DNA of 64,000 nt from Collybiopsis luxurians FD-317 M1 (GCA_000827265.1 KN834773.1:486541-550540); one strand, 5' to 3'; positions 45,749-57,958 are shown, counted from the stretch's first letter. A program made the numbers and translations. Notes: a model not told the origin generated them from the sequence alone.

Positions 45749-48700
45749 TCAACCAACGAACGTGTAGTTATGATCCAAGACACCCACATAAATGGACAGT
45801 TTGTTCTTTTTCCAGGGCTTCTTGGTGTTCGGATGCTGACTCGAGGAGGGAATCTAAAACACACTGGTGAACACAAGTATACAAAGAGTTACATATCTTA
45901 CTATTTCAGGGCCAAGCTTGTAGCTGGGATATCGTGTAGCAAAGTCTTCCCGTGAGCTTTGAAGTGCGGCTTTCACATTGACTGCGCTTAGGGTTTTCCT
46001 TCCTCTCCTACGCAGATAATCTAGCCCCGCGGTCCTGGAATAGTCTTCTTCATCAACGTCGAAAATATGAGTAGGCTGAGACTGTCCACCGCCGGCTGTT
46101 GAAGTAGGGCAGAATTGTCCGCTGCTGGCTGTTGAAGGACCAGCAAAGAAGTGGGGAGTAGAGGACGGCCCACTCTGGGCAGGTAAAGATGGGTCCGCAA
46201 TTGACGGTGAGGGACGGGGGAATGGTGTAAAATGGGGATTTGGGATTCCACTGGGAGTGGCGGCCGAAGTTGGGATAGTTTGTGCTTTCTTAAGGCGTTG
46301 TTCTTCGGCCCTCAGACGTTCTATTTCGACCATCGCTTTGTTCAATTGAAAATCCAAGTTTGCACTTCGCTCATTGCTATACGCTAATCTTTGTTCAAGG
46401 TCTCGCATTTGTGCGGCAATTGATATATACTCTTGCTCAGAATGATCGGCAGCCTGAGGATACAAAAGATAAGCTTCATTTGTGGAATCGTAGCTGATGA
46501 GAACACATGTGATTGTGATGCTCGTCTGCCTCCCGGGTAAGCTTCGTCTGAAACAGTTCACCGCGTACCTGGAACAAACTAGTCTATAGAACGAACGAAA
46601 GTCAGTGTTGGGCTCAGGTATATCACAGAGTAAAAAGTACCTTGACGCGCTCATACGAGTCGTTCAAAGCATCAAATCGAGACTATGAAATCAAGTCAAG
46701 TTCTGAGTGACACGTCCGAGTACAATCTTACCTGAGAAACCCACGGCACATTTGGTGCTTTTGTCTTAAGTTGACGAATTTCGTCCTCCAGATCTCGGAC
46801 GCGTATTTGTGAGGCTCCCATATGCTTTTCGGTCGCGCTCTGAGAAGCGATCTGTAAGAGAGCCGTGCGTTAACAATACAGGTACGAACCTTGGCATCTT
46901 GTATTTCTTTCCTAAGACCTTGCAATACTCGTTCACGTTCAGCCTGGTCAGCGCGGTTCGCGATTTCAAGTTCTTGCTTCTCCATCTCGAGATCGAAGAT
47001 TCGACCATTGAGTTCGCGATTCTCGACCTGATATTTTTTGACCTGAAGCTTTGTCTCCGAAGATTTTTGTCTTGATTCTTTCTCGCCACTGAGTTGAGCC
47101 TGGAGCTGTCGAATTTGGAGCTGCAACTCAGGCGTTTCGAGATTCGAGGCACGTAACGCCACCTCGAGGTTTCGTATCCGGTCTTGATATTGACCATGAA
47201 TGTCATTGCTAGGGACTTGTTTCTTGAGCTCGAAAACTCTAGATTCTAAAGATGTTTTAAGATCACCCAAGTGGTCATGTTGACGCTGCATTACAAGAAC
47301 TATTCAGCGATGGAAGCGCGACAAACCGATGTCAACTACACACTTGAAGAGCAATGTAGGCAACTTGGCTAGCAACCAACTTCGATCGTTCATGTTGAAT
47401 TTCCTTGAGGCAAACTCCATCGAGCTGCTCCCGAGACTTCCTCTCTATGATTATCTCGTTCTAAGAAAAGTTTTAGTATGGCAAAAAAATACAATCGCTC
47501 GAGCGCACATACACTGAGACTAGTCTGTTCCTCCTGGGATTGTTTGAGCTTAACTGTCAAGTCCCCTAGCTGGACGGCATGGTCAGATAGCTGCGTCTCC
47601 AGGTTCTCCTTTTCGGTAAGTAATTTCTGGCCCAGTTGTGAGGCGTGTCAGACTCTGAATGGCTAAGTGCAAAACTTACTTCATGCTGGGCCTTCAGAGT
47701 ATAGAGTGACTGGCTGTGATCTTCGCGAGTCTGGGGAACAGATAAGCACCGATATAAGCACAGTGGTAGCCTTCCGTACCAGCGATTCTGCTAGCTCCTT
47801 GGCTTTTTCCTTCTCGAAATCTCCGAGTTTAACTTGCATATCCTGAAGCTGCATTTGAAGCTGTTTTATAAAATCACCATCCTGAGATTTTGCTGCTTTT
47901 AGACGGACTATGGTGGCATTCATCGCCGCCTCAGATGCGCTCTTTGTATCTAATAGTTTCTATTCACCGTAGAGTTAGATGAAGATGAATGTGCGGACGA
48001 CTATCGATAAAACATACCTTGAGATCTGCGTGTTCTAACTTCAGATGAACCGCGCCCTCTTTCAACATTGTTAATATATTTAAACTGTCTCTGTGCTCGT
48101 TCTGCGATGTTTGAGTATAGCATTCATAGAGTGGCTCGGACAATCGTACACTAAGTCTGGCTTCTGTTTCCTGGAATTGTTTGAGCTTATCCATCAAGTC
48201 CTGTAGCTGCGTCTCCAGGTTCCCCTTTTCAATGAGTAATTTCTGGGCCAGTCGTGAGGCTTGTCAGACCCTAAATTACTGAGCGCAAAACTTACCTCGT
48301 TCTCTGCCTTCAGGGTTTGGAAATGACTGTGATCTTCACGAGTCTGGGGAACGGATAAGAACCGGCAGAAGTATATTGGTAGCCATGCATACCTGGGGTG
48401 CTGCTTGTTTCTGTACCTTTTCCATCTCGAAAGTCCGAAGTTTAGCTCGCAGATCCTGGAGCTGCATTTGAAGCTGTTGTATAGAGTCACCATCCTGGGA
48501 TTTCGCCTCTTCCAGACGGACTATGGTGGCATTCATCGCTGCCTCGGATGCGCTCTTTGTATCTAATAGTTTCTATTCACCTTAGAGTTAAATGAAGATG
48601 CATGTGCAAACGACTGTCAATAATACAGACCTTGAGATCTGCGTGTTCTGACTTGAGATGAGCTGCATCCTCTTTCAGTGTGGCTAATAGATGCAGATCA

Positions 48701-50097
48701 ACTTCATGCTCGCTCTGCAATGTCTGAGTATAGCAATCATAGAGTGGCTCGGGCACACGTACACTAAGTTTATCTCTTTCTTGTCCGAGCTTATCCGTCA
48801 AGTCCTGTAGCTGAACGGCATAGTTAGATAGCTGCGTCTCCAGGTTCCCCTTTTCGGTGAGTAATTTCTGGCCCAATGGTGAGGCGTGTCAGACCCTGAA
48901 TGGTTGAGCGCAAAACTTACCTCATGCTCCGCCTTCAGGGTTTGGAGCTGACTGTGATCTTCGTGAGTCTGGGAACATATAAACACTGGCACAAGCACAT
49001 TAGTAACTATTCATACCTGCGGTCCTACTTGCTCTTGGGCCTTTTCGCCGTCGAAACTCCGAAAATTAGCTTGCAAATCCTGGAGCTGCTCTTGAAGCCA
49101 GCGTATAGAACCATCGTCCTGGCCTTTGTACTGTTCTAGATGGGCTATGATAGCATTCAGTGTTGCCTCAGGTGCGCTCTTTGCTTCCAATAGGCCCTAT
49201 AGCTCTGCGTCAGCCATATTCTTACTGATAGCAACTAGTCTCTGACTGCCTCGTACTTCCAGCATTGACACTTTCGACTCTAGATTCTGCTTCTGTGCGC
49301 GTAAATTGCGCACTGAGAGGCCTCCTGGCTCCTGCTCCTGCGTGACGAATGACATGAGTGGCAAAAATCTTGAACATTCGTAGGGGCTTACTCGTAAATT
49401 CCAAGCTTCCTTGCTCAGCTTATCATGTTGCGCTAGAAGTTTGTTGTGTTTTATGATGATGCGATCTCGCTCGGCCTGTATGTATATATTTACTTGAGTG
49501 GCACGCGATTGTCTAAACGCAAAACCATACCTTGAGTTTGTTAGATGCCACGTTAGCTTGTGCCTGGAAGGAAGGGAGGTGGAGGGGTTATTTCGAGGAT
49601 AGGACGACTACCATACTTGCGCACCTTTGACAACTTTAATTTTTGCAGCATGTCCTTCAATTCCTCGTTGCTCTTCTGGAGAACCTTGCAGGTTTTCTGG
49701 TCTCTCTTCTCCAATGATTGTTCGGCAACCTGAAAAGATATCTGTGATCTGAAATTCGGTCATGAGCTGCGCGCACCATGGCTGAAATTTGCTGCTCACA
49801 ATCATCCAATTGAGCCTGCAGATTTTGGCATTGCTGTTTCCGCTCTTCAAGTTTTGCCCGGAGAAGGTTTATGAATGGCTGATTTTCAACCGCCCGGACC
49901 TTTTGCTTTACCACCGGTTCCTCCGACTGTTTAATTCAGGTATTAGAGCAGGCTACAACGCAAAGTCATCAGATATACCTCGTCATTCGAGGTCCTCCTT
50001 TTTCCGGTATGTTCAGATGTAGGAGTGGCAAAAGACTGCAAGAATATCATGTCAAGCAGATTCCGGCTATTCAGACTAGGCCTACCTGTTGATTCAT
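45749..50097 (-). CDS. Large coiled-coil protein with internal tandem repeats
   Basis: From ATG 50097 (MNQQ, then SFATPTSEHTGKRRTSNDE) to about 45749, with more than 20 small exons. Almost the whole protein is heptad-rich: NQPFINLLRAKLEERKQQCQ, KVLQKSNEELKDMLQKLKLS, then repeats of NATIVRLEEAKSQDGDSIQQ, LQMQLQDLRAKLR, QKLLTEKGNLETQL, YDCYTQTLQSEHE and HLKSEHADLK. Near the end is a Ser/Pro/Gly linker (FPRPSPSIADPSLPAQSGPS) and a folded-looking tail, DVDEEDYSRTAGLDYLRRRG then FATRYPSYKLGPE. Probably a structural or tethering protein. No motor head, GRIP or other end domain is seen. The last exon is uncertain because two frames are possible before 45749. A repeat element lies ~550 bp upstream of the ATG. 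Confidence 0.65.
47638..49240 (-). repeat. ~620-bp intragenic tandem repeats including introns
   Basis: Units 47638-48251 and 48252-48878 plus a partial third from 48879. Each begins with GTGAGGCGTGTCAGAC on the + strand and contains the same exon-intron pattern. Marker GACTATGGTGGCATTCAT occurs at about 47906 and 48519 with a diverged form at 49143. Confidence 0.85.
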
Positions 50098-51191
50098 GCC
50101 TGCGGGCTGTATCAAGCAATAAGAAACAACAAAATGATACTAGTAAAAAATTGCAGCAGGGAAGAGGGAGATCGATGAGTGGCTAGTGAGCACCGCTGTG
50201 GAAGAGCACTATTGAAATCAATGAAACAAAGGGGACATATTTGTGCCAAAACTTCAAGTCCGATGCATCAGCTCAATAATCAGATTGGAGTATGGTATAC
50301 TCAACCTACCAGAGTTTGTTGTCTGCCAGTCTGTCGAAACGAAGACAGATACTCAATAGGAGAGCTTGAGGAGAGCCACGGAGGTGAGCCCTTGGCACGC
50401 CCTTGCGTCCCTTGACCTCGAAATGTCCTTTGTATCGAGCGCGGTGAGCCCAAGCCTTAAAACGACAATAATTAGACTGGATTAGACCACCTTTTCCTAA
50501 AAAATTTTCGAGTAGAGCATAATAGTTACAAAAAAGTGTTTTATTTGCATTTATCCATGCAGACCTGGACTGACATATCGATGCCGTTTCCCGCTCACCG
50601 CACCGACTCATAGCTTATCCGCCCACTGCCCCGACCTAGTAGATGAAGATGAAGGTTCGAGACGAAGTGCGCAGAAGGTGTTCACGTGCGTGATGCTCAG
50701 TCTTACCAGCTCGGCGGCTGGATTCTGCACTCAAAAAGGAAATGCCGACCACGGCAGGATCTGCACTCAAAAAGGAAAGCTTAAGTTCATCCACAGCGCT
50801 TTCATGGGCGCCAATTTGCCTTGAATCGAAAGTTCACATCTAATAGTATTTAGATCATTTAGCCTGAAGTGGACCCGATTGATACTAGTATCAATGCTCA
50901 AGCTGCTCATAAGGGAATTCAGAAAAGCATCGTACTTAAGTACCAGCTGGATATTGGTAGGGTCGGAGCGCGAAGCTGCAACAGTCCGAGTCCAAAGGTC
51001 TCAAGCCGCGACACCGTGGTACCCAGACTTGCAGGGTTAGTTAATTGAACATGTATACCATACCAGTTGCTACAAGCAGTTCTGCATGAGCTGAAAGCAA
51101 TATTGAAAGAACATTTTCCTCTTTTTGAGCACCACTAGCACTTAAGTTGACGTCTATACAGAACCAAACACCGTACAGGATACGCAGCCTT
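50098..51191. other. Intergenic region
   Basis: Minus-strand text near 50440-50350 (ARYKGHFEVKGRKGVPRAHL) is mildly coding-like and could be an upstream exon of the coiled-coil gene, but no start was found. 50654-50779 holds an upstream element. The rest is unremarkable. Confidence 0.4.
50654..50779 (-). promoter_or_regulatory. Upstream element 3, facing the coiled-coil gene
   Basis: One full arm (50654-50744) with GGTGTTCACGTG and GGCTGGATTCTGCACTC, plus a direct second copy of its distal end (GATCTGCACTCAAAAAGGAAA, 50759-50779). On the minus strand it points to ATG 50097, 557 bp away. Confidence 0.6.
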
Positions 51192-53215
51192 TCATTTCCA
51201 AATGAAGTCCTGTAAATTACACAGTGTATGTCTGTCAGGGCACTTGAACTCGAGCGTGTGATTGGGGTCTAGCAAAGGACGACAATGAACTGGATAAACA
51301 AAGTAGTCTGAGCCGCCGCCATTCGCTGCGTAACGAATGCCGATCACAGTATCCTGTTGGTCAGGGAGAGAGTGCAGAAATCTAGCCATGGTTGTATTCG
51401 ACTGAGCCTTCATGCTCACTTTCCACGGCAAGACATTCAAATCAAATTCGATAACAATTTTTGTGGAGTCGAGCCCTTGATCAGAAATACTTCTGCATAT
51501 TTCGTCGCTTCGATCTAGTTTGATTGTAGAAATGACCCGGAAGAGGAAGTACGTGCTTTTAACAGCACCTATGGGAATCGACGTACAATCAGGAGTCGCA
51601 CTAGGGTGTGCTGGAAAATTGGTCAGATAGGAAGAGTTTCGAAGTTGAGAATACCGTACTGGACTTCTTCACACTTGTCTCTCGGCAGATGGCTTTATGA
51701 CCTGCTCTCCAATCCTTCACCTGACACTCCTTACAGCAGTATGATTCGGCTAGGCAACTGCCGCAAAATTTCGAACGATCACCATGTGCGCATTTGTACG
51801 AGCACTGATTCGTAAGCACAATGAGGAGGGTTGTGGTGGATCCATAAAAATACTCACCGATTTATTGCTGCACATTTGCTCTAGCGACTTCTCGTAGCAG
51901 AGAGTCCGAATGAGAAACATGCCAGCATCCATAATCTCCTTTTCCAATTCATTCCACAGGGTCGATAGTCGTCCACCGGGCATGCTTTGCTCCAAGTTCC
52001 GAGAATAAACCCTCTTCAAATTGCGTTGAATTTGCCGTTCGACCCGCGGGTAGATGGAATTGCGAAGCACCGTATCCATGATGGGCTCCAGAGCCTTCTG
52101 AACTTTGACCGAAATCGCAGTAATCTGGGCAGGCTGCCAAGTGCAGGCTGTAGGCGGGGTCAACCAATATAGTGTCTTTGTCAACAGGTACAGGAGTCCA
52201 GCATCTAGTGCCTTCACTGTCCAGTCCGGACCACCCGAACTGAACAATGAAAAGAATGCTGCCGAGCTCTGAATGGAAGCGGATGGGAGCAACTCTCCTG
52301 TCCTGGCCTCAAAGGGAGAAGAAAAACAGAGTTGATGATCCCAAATAGTCCTCATATGGTCGACCAGCACTTCAGACTCTTGAATCTTCAGGAGAGGCCG
52401 GACAAAATACAAACCGGTGACTGAAAGCAAGAACGCTTGACTTGAAAAATTGTCATGAGAGGAGGCGCACCAGGAACAAAAATCCCAGGCAGAACGCGAC
52501 CACACCCCAAAGAGGCTGCATCCCACGATTTGCGAACACACATTACTCGCCTCTTTACGAAAGACATCCACGGAGGCATTGAGTCCGCATTCTTGAAGGC
52601 CTTGCAAAAACCACACAAGAACTCGCACTGCGGAGTGATGAATGGGTGCCGGCCAGCGCATAGTGAGCAAAAAAATCTACACTCTGCCCAGGATGGGCAG
52701 AGCATTGGCGGATTTATTCAAATCGACAATGAATCTTCGAGCTTCAAGGGCACTCGAGCCAGAGGTGAGCGCTTTGCAGAGAGAAAAGACACCCTCGATG
52801 CAACGATTCCACGTAGCGACAGATATTTGATTGAAAGTAACTCGCGAGTCAGCGAACCCATCCAAAGTTCGCAACATAACAGCAATCCATGACCAGATAC
52901 GAGGCCATAATGGCTGAACAATGTTGTAGCGCGATTCGAAAGAAGGCATGCTGTCCATACGGGTAGATACCATACGCATTGCACTCAGAATCCTTTCAAC
53001 ATCTGAAGGAAGCTGACGGGTTGGGTCAATGGAAGATGGTGGCGAAGGTATGAATCGGCGAAGTAAACTTTGGAACCTGAGCTGTGTGTGGCCGAATAAG
53101 AATGAGCATTTCACAAGCACAAATCTAAACTTACTTCGCTGGCCATGAAATACTTGTCGAAGTCAAAGAAGTCAAAGTTGAAAGCAGACAACGAAAAGAT
53201 TAGCGCTACTCCCAT
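51192..53215 (-). CDS. MYND-type zinc-finger protein
   Basis: ATG 53215 (MGVALIFSLSAFNFDFFDFD) to TGA 51192. The long helical N-terminal part has VERILSAMRMVSTRMDSMPS and ADSRVTFNQISVATWNRCIE. A ~59 nt intron near 52670 restores the frame after LPILGRV. The MYND finger lies towards the C-terminus: EQMCSNKS, intron, CSYKCAHGDRSKFCGSCLAE, SYCCKECQVKDWRAGHKAIC. After it comes a globular tail ending CPDRHTLCNLQDFIWK. MYND fingers bind proline-rich partners and occur in chromatin and signalling proteins. This layout (helical region, finger, tail) is a common mushroom type of unknown function. No SET domain is visible. Confidence 0.7.
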
Positions 53216-53865
53216 CGTCCTTTGTCTTCAAGCATGACCTAGTATTGTTTCGTGGGAGCATGCAGTCCGGTTGAGTCTGTCGGTAGCTCATCTCAGTAAC
53301 AGGTCGAAAACTTTATAGGATGCTTAACGTTTGTGTTAGGAATCTGAATGAAGCTGTCGAGCACAAATCAGTACTTAATAGATGACTGAAAAAAACCTAA
53401 GTAGGAGGAGAAAAGGTGATATGACATCGATGATAAATGAGTCGTACATTATCATGCATCCTGCATAAGTCGAGGGCGTTAACATTCTTGGCTTATTTGG
53501 CTGGCAAAAATTAGCAAGGGATTTTAGAGAGCACAAGACTGAACAATGCTATCTGCTTACCTTATTCCCTTCTAATCCTTCCTACCTAGTATCATCACAG
53601 GAAGGTGGGAGTTAGAGATGAAGAGGTGAGAAGGTGTTCACGTGTCTGACGCAGCCTCATGGACTTGCCACGAATGGATTTTGCACTGAAAAAGGAAGTT
53701 CGGTGCGGCTTTCCTAATTTAGATGAGCGTTACTTTGTCCCAGTCGATAGGTCCTGGCTGGAGGGGTGGTAGTATAGTTTGAGCTCTTCCTGGCCGAGAT
53801 TCAAGAGAAGAATACCCATCTATTCGTATATATTTGTACATAATTTACTTCCCCCTACTTGTTCA
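53216..53865. other. Intergenic region
   Basis: 650 bp. Contains upstream element 4 (53603-53699). No gene. Confidence 0.5.
53603..53699 (-). promoter_or_regulatory. Upstream element 4, facing the MYND gene
   Basis: Diverged arm with GAGATGAAGAGGTGAG, AAGGTGTTCACGTGTCTGA and TTTTGCACTGAAAAAGGAAG. On the minus strand it points to ATG 53215, about 390 bp away. Confidence 0.55.
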
Positions 53866-54645
53866 CTAGAGGACTTTGAAGCAATGCAAAATCCACCTCC
53901 AATCCGGATCCGAGCCATTGCCCGAAAAGATTCGATCCGCATTGGCCGATAAACTTTGTTTGAAGGAGAGGAATTCTATTCGGTCACAAAAATTGAGGCG
54001 AATATGGGTGTCTACAAGTCGTCGGGTAGCAGCCATATCCATTCGGAGATCACAACCTTTCCTGTGAATTTCCCATTCCAAGAATGGCTGGACATAGAAT
54101 AAACAACCAGAGATTTCATTATTTATGCAGTTACAGACCTCATTCAATTTGCCTGAAGCAGGGACCGCTAGTGCTGGTCTGTTTTCGCCTTTAAATCCAA
54201 TATATATGGCAACTATCGAATGAAGTTAGAGATTTGCAGGCCGGTCTGTGAGACTAAATGTACCTCTGCCTTTATAGATTACCACCATTACTTTTCCGGG
54301 CTGGAGGTGAACAGAATGTTCAGGATTTCTGAGATGACCAGAAACTACGGCAGTGGCGGAGCAGAACAGGATTGCGAAATTCATTCCCCCTGTTTCCTCA
54401 CCAGAGTCTTGCCCGAGTTCTTCGTCACTCTTGGATTCGGACTCTTGTTCAGAATCTTGGCCCTCATGATCATAACCCTCCCTTTCACTGTCCGAGGGTC
54501 CCTCGCTGAGATCCTCGTTATTGTTAGATTCCTCATCGCTGATGATAACAACAAATTGCCGCTTCTCAACACTTTCTCGTTCTTTCAGAATGTCGGGGCC
54601 GACATGAACTTCTGTTGCGTCTTTGGACATGGGGGAGTTATCCAT
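53866..54645 (-). CDS. Unidentified acidic protein with conserved-looking C-terminal half
   Basis: ATG 54645 (MDNSPMSKDATEVHVGPDIL) to TAG 53866. The N-terminal ~75 residues are strongly acidic (DEESNNNEDLSEGPSDSERE, then QDSEQESESKSDEELGQDSG). A GT-AG intron (near 54258-54206) removes a TAA and joins VMVVIYKGR to VAIYIGFKGENRPALAVPAS. The rest reads LNEVCNCINNEISGCLFYVQ, RRLVDTHIRLNFCDRIEFLS. One long intronless stretch and no known domain. An alternative start upstream in the same frame exists (to 54768). Confidence 0.5.
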
Positions 54646-54881
54646 GACAGTGGTCGAGGAAGAACCAAGACACTTTCCTCTCAAAGACCCAAGGCACATG
54701 AGTTTTGAATGATTTCTTGTTCCGCATTTGCAGCGAAGTGTGAAGCAGATTGACTGGACCAGCGACAAGAGAGTCCGCCGAGTACAGCAAATGGGCTAAG
54801 AATTTGAATCCTTTGAGCCGGCAGAGAGATATTACGTTCAGAGTTTATTTTTAACATGAGGTGTGTGCGTACTCGAGAAAT
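54646..54881. other. Short gap
   Basis: 236 bp, nothing recognised apart from a possible upstream extension of the previous gene. Confidence 0.4.
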
Positions 54882-56783
54882 CTAGTTATCTTGCGCAAGA
54901 GCCACTGGCATGATACTATATAAGTATTCGTCCTGAAGCATAGCCAGCAAAAATTTCTGCCCATCCTGGATAACACCAATCCCATAAATAGAAATCTGCA
55001 ACATAACAGTTCTCTGGGTCTGGAGCCCGCAGCTGGAGAGTTGTAATTCGGTATCAAGGTGATCCAGTTTCAAGCGAGCTCGACAACCCGGGGTAGTCAG
55101 GTCCTGGTTCAAAGGGTCAAATATGTGCATATGGAGTTGTGAAAGTGCAAGCAAATCATTAACCATATTGGAGATAAGCCCGGGATTCTGCGGAAGAGTT
55201 AGACAGGTGACTGCTACTACGAGAGAACACGCACGGATTGGATAGCGTGCCAAGGCAGGTATAACTCAAACTCCTCAAGATTTCTACAATGCCCGGTCAC
55301 GGTTGAGTAATGAAGCCCGGAACTACCAAGTTTGTCCCAGGTATCGGCAATGTCATGAATAGAGGCTCGAGTTTTCCAATCCTCAATGAGCCTCAACGTT
55401 TTTAATGTTTTTCCAGTGTGCTTCAACACATCGGGAAATGCGTCGTTAGTCCCCATGTATCCTACCGGAAACTGGACAGTAAGGGATTGTAGTTGAACAG
55501 GTGCATAACTCTGAAGGGCCCGGTAGTCTTGAATGCGACCTCCAAAGTGGTTCAGGCCAGACAAAGACGACTGATTTACCATGATAGCTGGTTGGAAGTA
55601 ATGAAGAGAGCTATGCGACGTGTAGCTAAGGTTGATCCTTTGAAGGTGAGGATGCCGGTGAAGAAATTTGACCAGGTTGAGCTGAGGTGAGACACCCCAA
55701 ATGGGTAACGAAAGTACAATTTGAAGATCATTAAGAGCTGAAAAACTTCCGTTCCCAAGGGTAGCGTTAAGCACATCTAGAGATTCTGGATATGTGCAGT
55801 AAAGGGACAGGATAAATTTGGAGACATTTGGGGCAAGCCGATCCACAAATTTGAGAAATTTGGGGTAATCGATTCCAGAATCTAAAAAGCTTCCTGCGAC
55901 AAAGGCACGAGTTAAACAAGAATCGAAGTTACGGATCATACGGCGTACCGCTACGACTAACAGCCCTCAGCTCTAGCTGAAGCGTGTGGAGTGAGATGCA
56001 CAGAAGGGACGCCTGAAGCATTGTAAAACTTTATGAGCCAAAATCTTGATCGATACAACGACCACTGACCAGTATATCACCGCATTCCGAGACATCAGAC
56101 GCATTGTAATGCGCCTTGAGTCGCAGCTCTCGCAACCTGAGCTTATCCCGCGGTACTCCTTGAAAGATATCCACGAAAGTGATTCCAATCGTATCGATTG
56201 TCAGACTCGTCAACAACAGGTGATTCGGCAGTACGGAAAAGAGGATCATATTGCTCATTGCAGCTTTGAAGAGGCGAACAGAAAATGTGGCAACGTCAGA
56301 GTCAGACTCGGCGTGGACTGCAAACTTGAGAACGCGGATGAAGGATGCTGGATGACGGGGGTTGAGTTTAACCAAAGCAGATCGGCTGCTTTGCAGTAAG
56401 GCTATGGTTTTGAGAGCCTGAAGGTGGTTGATGGTATGGTACAATTGAGAATTGGCAACATCTAAGCAGCACCTCTTCAGGATGGAGAGGGCGTGAAGCG
56501 ATTTGAGTTCATTCGTAAGGTGCCGGGCAAATTCAAGATGAATCTCGGAGGGCAAAGTGCTAAAGAGGTCTTGGCCTTGAGAAGAATCACCTTCCTGGGA
56601 AGGCTATGAGCATGGTCAGCCAAGTTTCGGAAGCAGAAATGGAGTGGCTCGCGATTAACCCACTTGAACGCGGTTGTTCGAACGCTGATCGAACAGAAAG
56701 TTTTTAATCCAGACAGAGCGGTAGGGAAGGGAGGAGGCGGTTCGGGTGGTGCGAATCAATGTAGCAGTTGCAGTGGGAGGCAT
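54882..56783 (-). CDS. F-box-like protein, paralog 1
   Basis: ATG 56783 (MPPTATATLIRTTRTASSLP) to TAG 54882 with four introns; joins at VQ/PSQEGDSS, DIL/ASLLCIS, ELRA/GSFLDSG and AIQS/NPGLIS are in phase. The F-box-like part is LFSTLPSEIHLEFARHLTNE, then SQLYHTINHLQALKTIALLQ. The remainder is leucine-rich and follows the layout of the second paralog: HPASFIRVLKF, LNLVKFLHRHPHLQRINLSY, GLNHFGGRIQDYRALQSYAP, HCRNLEEFELYLPWHAI. F-box proteins recruit substrates to SCF ubiquitin ligases; mushrooms carry hundreds of such lineage-specific copies. The first exon (basic leader) is less certain than the rest. Confidence 0.7.
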
Positions 56784-57252
56784 CTTGAGATGGTACGGGA
56801 AGCAATGCATTTCGAAGGCTTTTGAGGAGTCAGCAATGTAAACAGTAAGGCACACAAATGAGGTTAATTTTGAAAGGGAAAAAAAGATGATAGTTCGTCG
56901 TGTATCCAAAAAGACTCAGTACAAAGACTGCGCGAAGCAAAAAGGAGGCAGACGTATATCAGAAACACGCGGTTGATGATTAATGAAGAAAGAAAGGGGA
57001 CGTCCATCAAAAAAATCGAAGAGAACGCGCGTGCGGAAAAAAAAAACAGGATTGGGCGATGAAGATATCGCAGGAAAAGAGCTTTGTTTTGGAGCACTGA
57101 ATTGGACGAGACGTCGGGCCCAGACAGAACACCACAATAAAGTGGCTCGTCTTTCAAGGCTGCGGTATAGCGCTCGATTTCGTCATATTCCAATTGAAAT
57201 ACGCGCCCAGCGGGCGACTGGAAGCTGAAGGGTGTCTGAGAGGGTACAGTTA
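56784..57252. other. Intergenic region with exon-like relic
   Basis: Minus-strand stretch about 57240-57080 (TPFSFQSPAGRVFQLEYDEI, then ERYTAALKDEPLYCGVLSGP) reads as protein and follows a CTCTCAG acceptor. It could splice to the exon-like part of the direct repeat to its right. No gene can be completed. Confidence 0.4.
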
Positions 57253-57769
57253 AGGATGGCAAAAAAGGCTTGGAATTACAATACATACCGAGGTCAACCC
57301 TCGTCGTCGCTGAGTTTCTCATTACTGCCAACTTGGGCTTCGAGGACTACAAGCTTTCGGCGGCAACCTCCAAGCTGATTTCTTCCTCGTTCACTGAAGG
57401 AAACCGTTCGATTTTTGTATCTCTGCAGCCTACCGATAATAGCAAAGGTTGGATGAATTTTATTATAATTATTAGTATACGCAATTCTTACTTGACTCAG
57501 TCAATTACTCAAAGGTTAGATTGGAGCGGTACTTTGAGGACTCGAAAAACCTGAGACTTCGTAGGTGAAGGTTCAAGATGAAGAGATCAGAAAGTGTTCA
57601 CGTGTGGGATGCTGGGTCATATCGGCTCGGGGGCTGGATTCTGCACTCAAAAAGGAAATGGGCCTACTAGGCGCTTTAAATTTCCTTTTTGAGTGTAGAA
57701 TCCAGCCCCCGAGCCGATATGACCCAGCATCCCACATGTGAACACCTTCTGCCCTCTTCATCTCGAACC
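57253..57769. repeat. Long direct repeat, copy 2 (partner 40726-41247)
   Basis: Same order as copy 1: GGATGGCAAAAAAGGCTTGG, exon-like part (here ending SNEKLSDDEG then stop), AT-rich stretch TTTTATTATAATTATTAG, terminal palindrome. Confidence 0.9.
57570..57769. promoter_or_regulatory. Palindromic upstream element 5 between divergent F-box genes
   Basis: Left arm 57570-57660, short loop, right arm about 57678-57769. The left arm faces the minus F-box gene (ATG 56783), the right arm faces the plus F-box gene (ATG 57959, 190 bp away). Sequence nearly identical to element 1. Confidence 0.7.
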
Positions 57770-57922
57770 GTCGGGGTGTCGGGGGTGGCGAGTGGGGGCA
57801 ATGGTTAACGGGCTGTCAAGGCATTACTACTCGCTTTAACGGAAATACTTTCCTACATTCTTTCTTTGGATGAGTACATCCTAACGTCTTTGTCCCAATC
57901 AAAGGGACAAAGACTACTCTCG

Positions 57923-57929
57923 TATATAT
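57923..57929 (+). promoter_or_regulatory. TATA box of F-box paralog 2
   Basis: TATATAT 30 bp before ATG 57959. It rules out the upstream in-frame extension as the start. Confidence 0.45.
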
Positions 57930-57958
57930 TCGAAAATCTGAAGCAAGATCCTCCTATT

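Noticed and set aside
47638..49240. CRISPR-like or satellite array
   Set aside because: Period is ~620 bp and the units contain in-phase coding exons and introns of one gene.
52600..52740. Nonsense codon in the MYND gene (GRV*IF)
   Set aside because: A 59 nt GT-AG intron in this place restores the frame, so it is probably not a lesion.
54200..54260. TAA in the acidic gene at 53.9-54.6 kb as a lesion
   Set aside because: It lies inside a good GT-AG intron whose removal joins two protein-like segments in phase.
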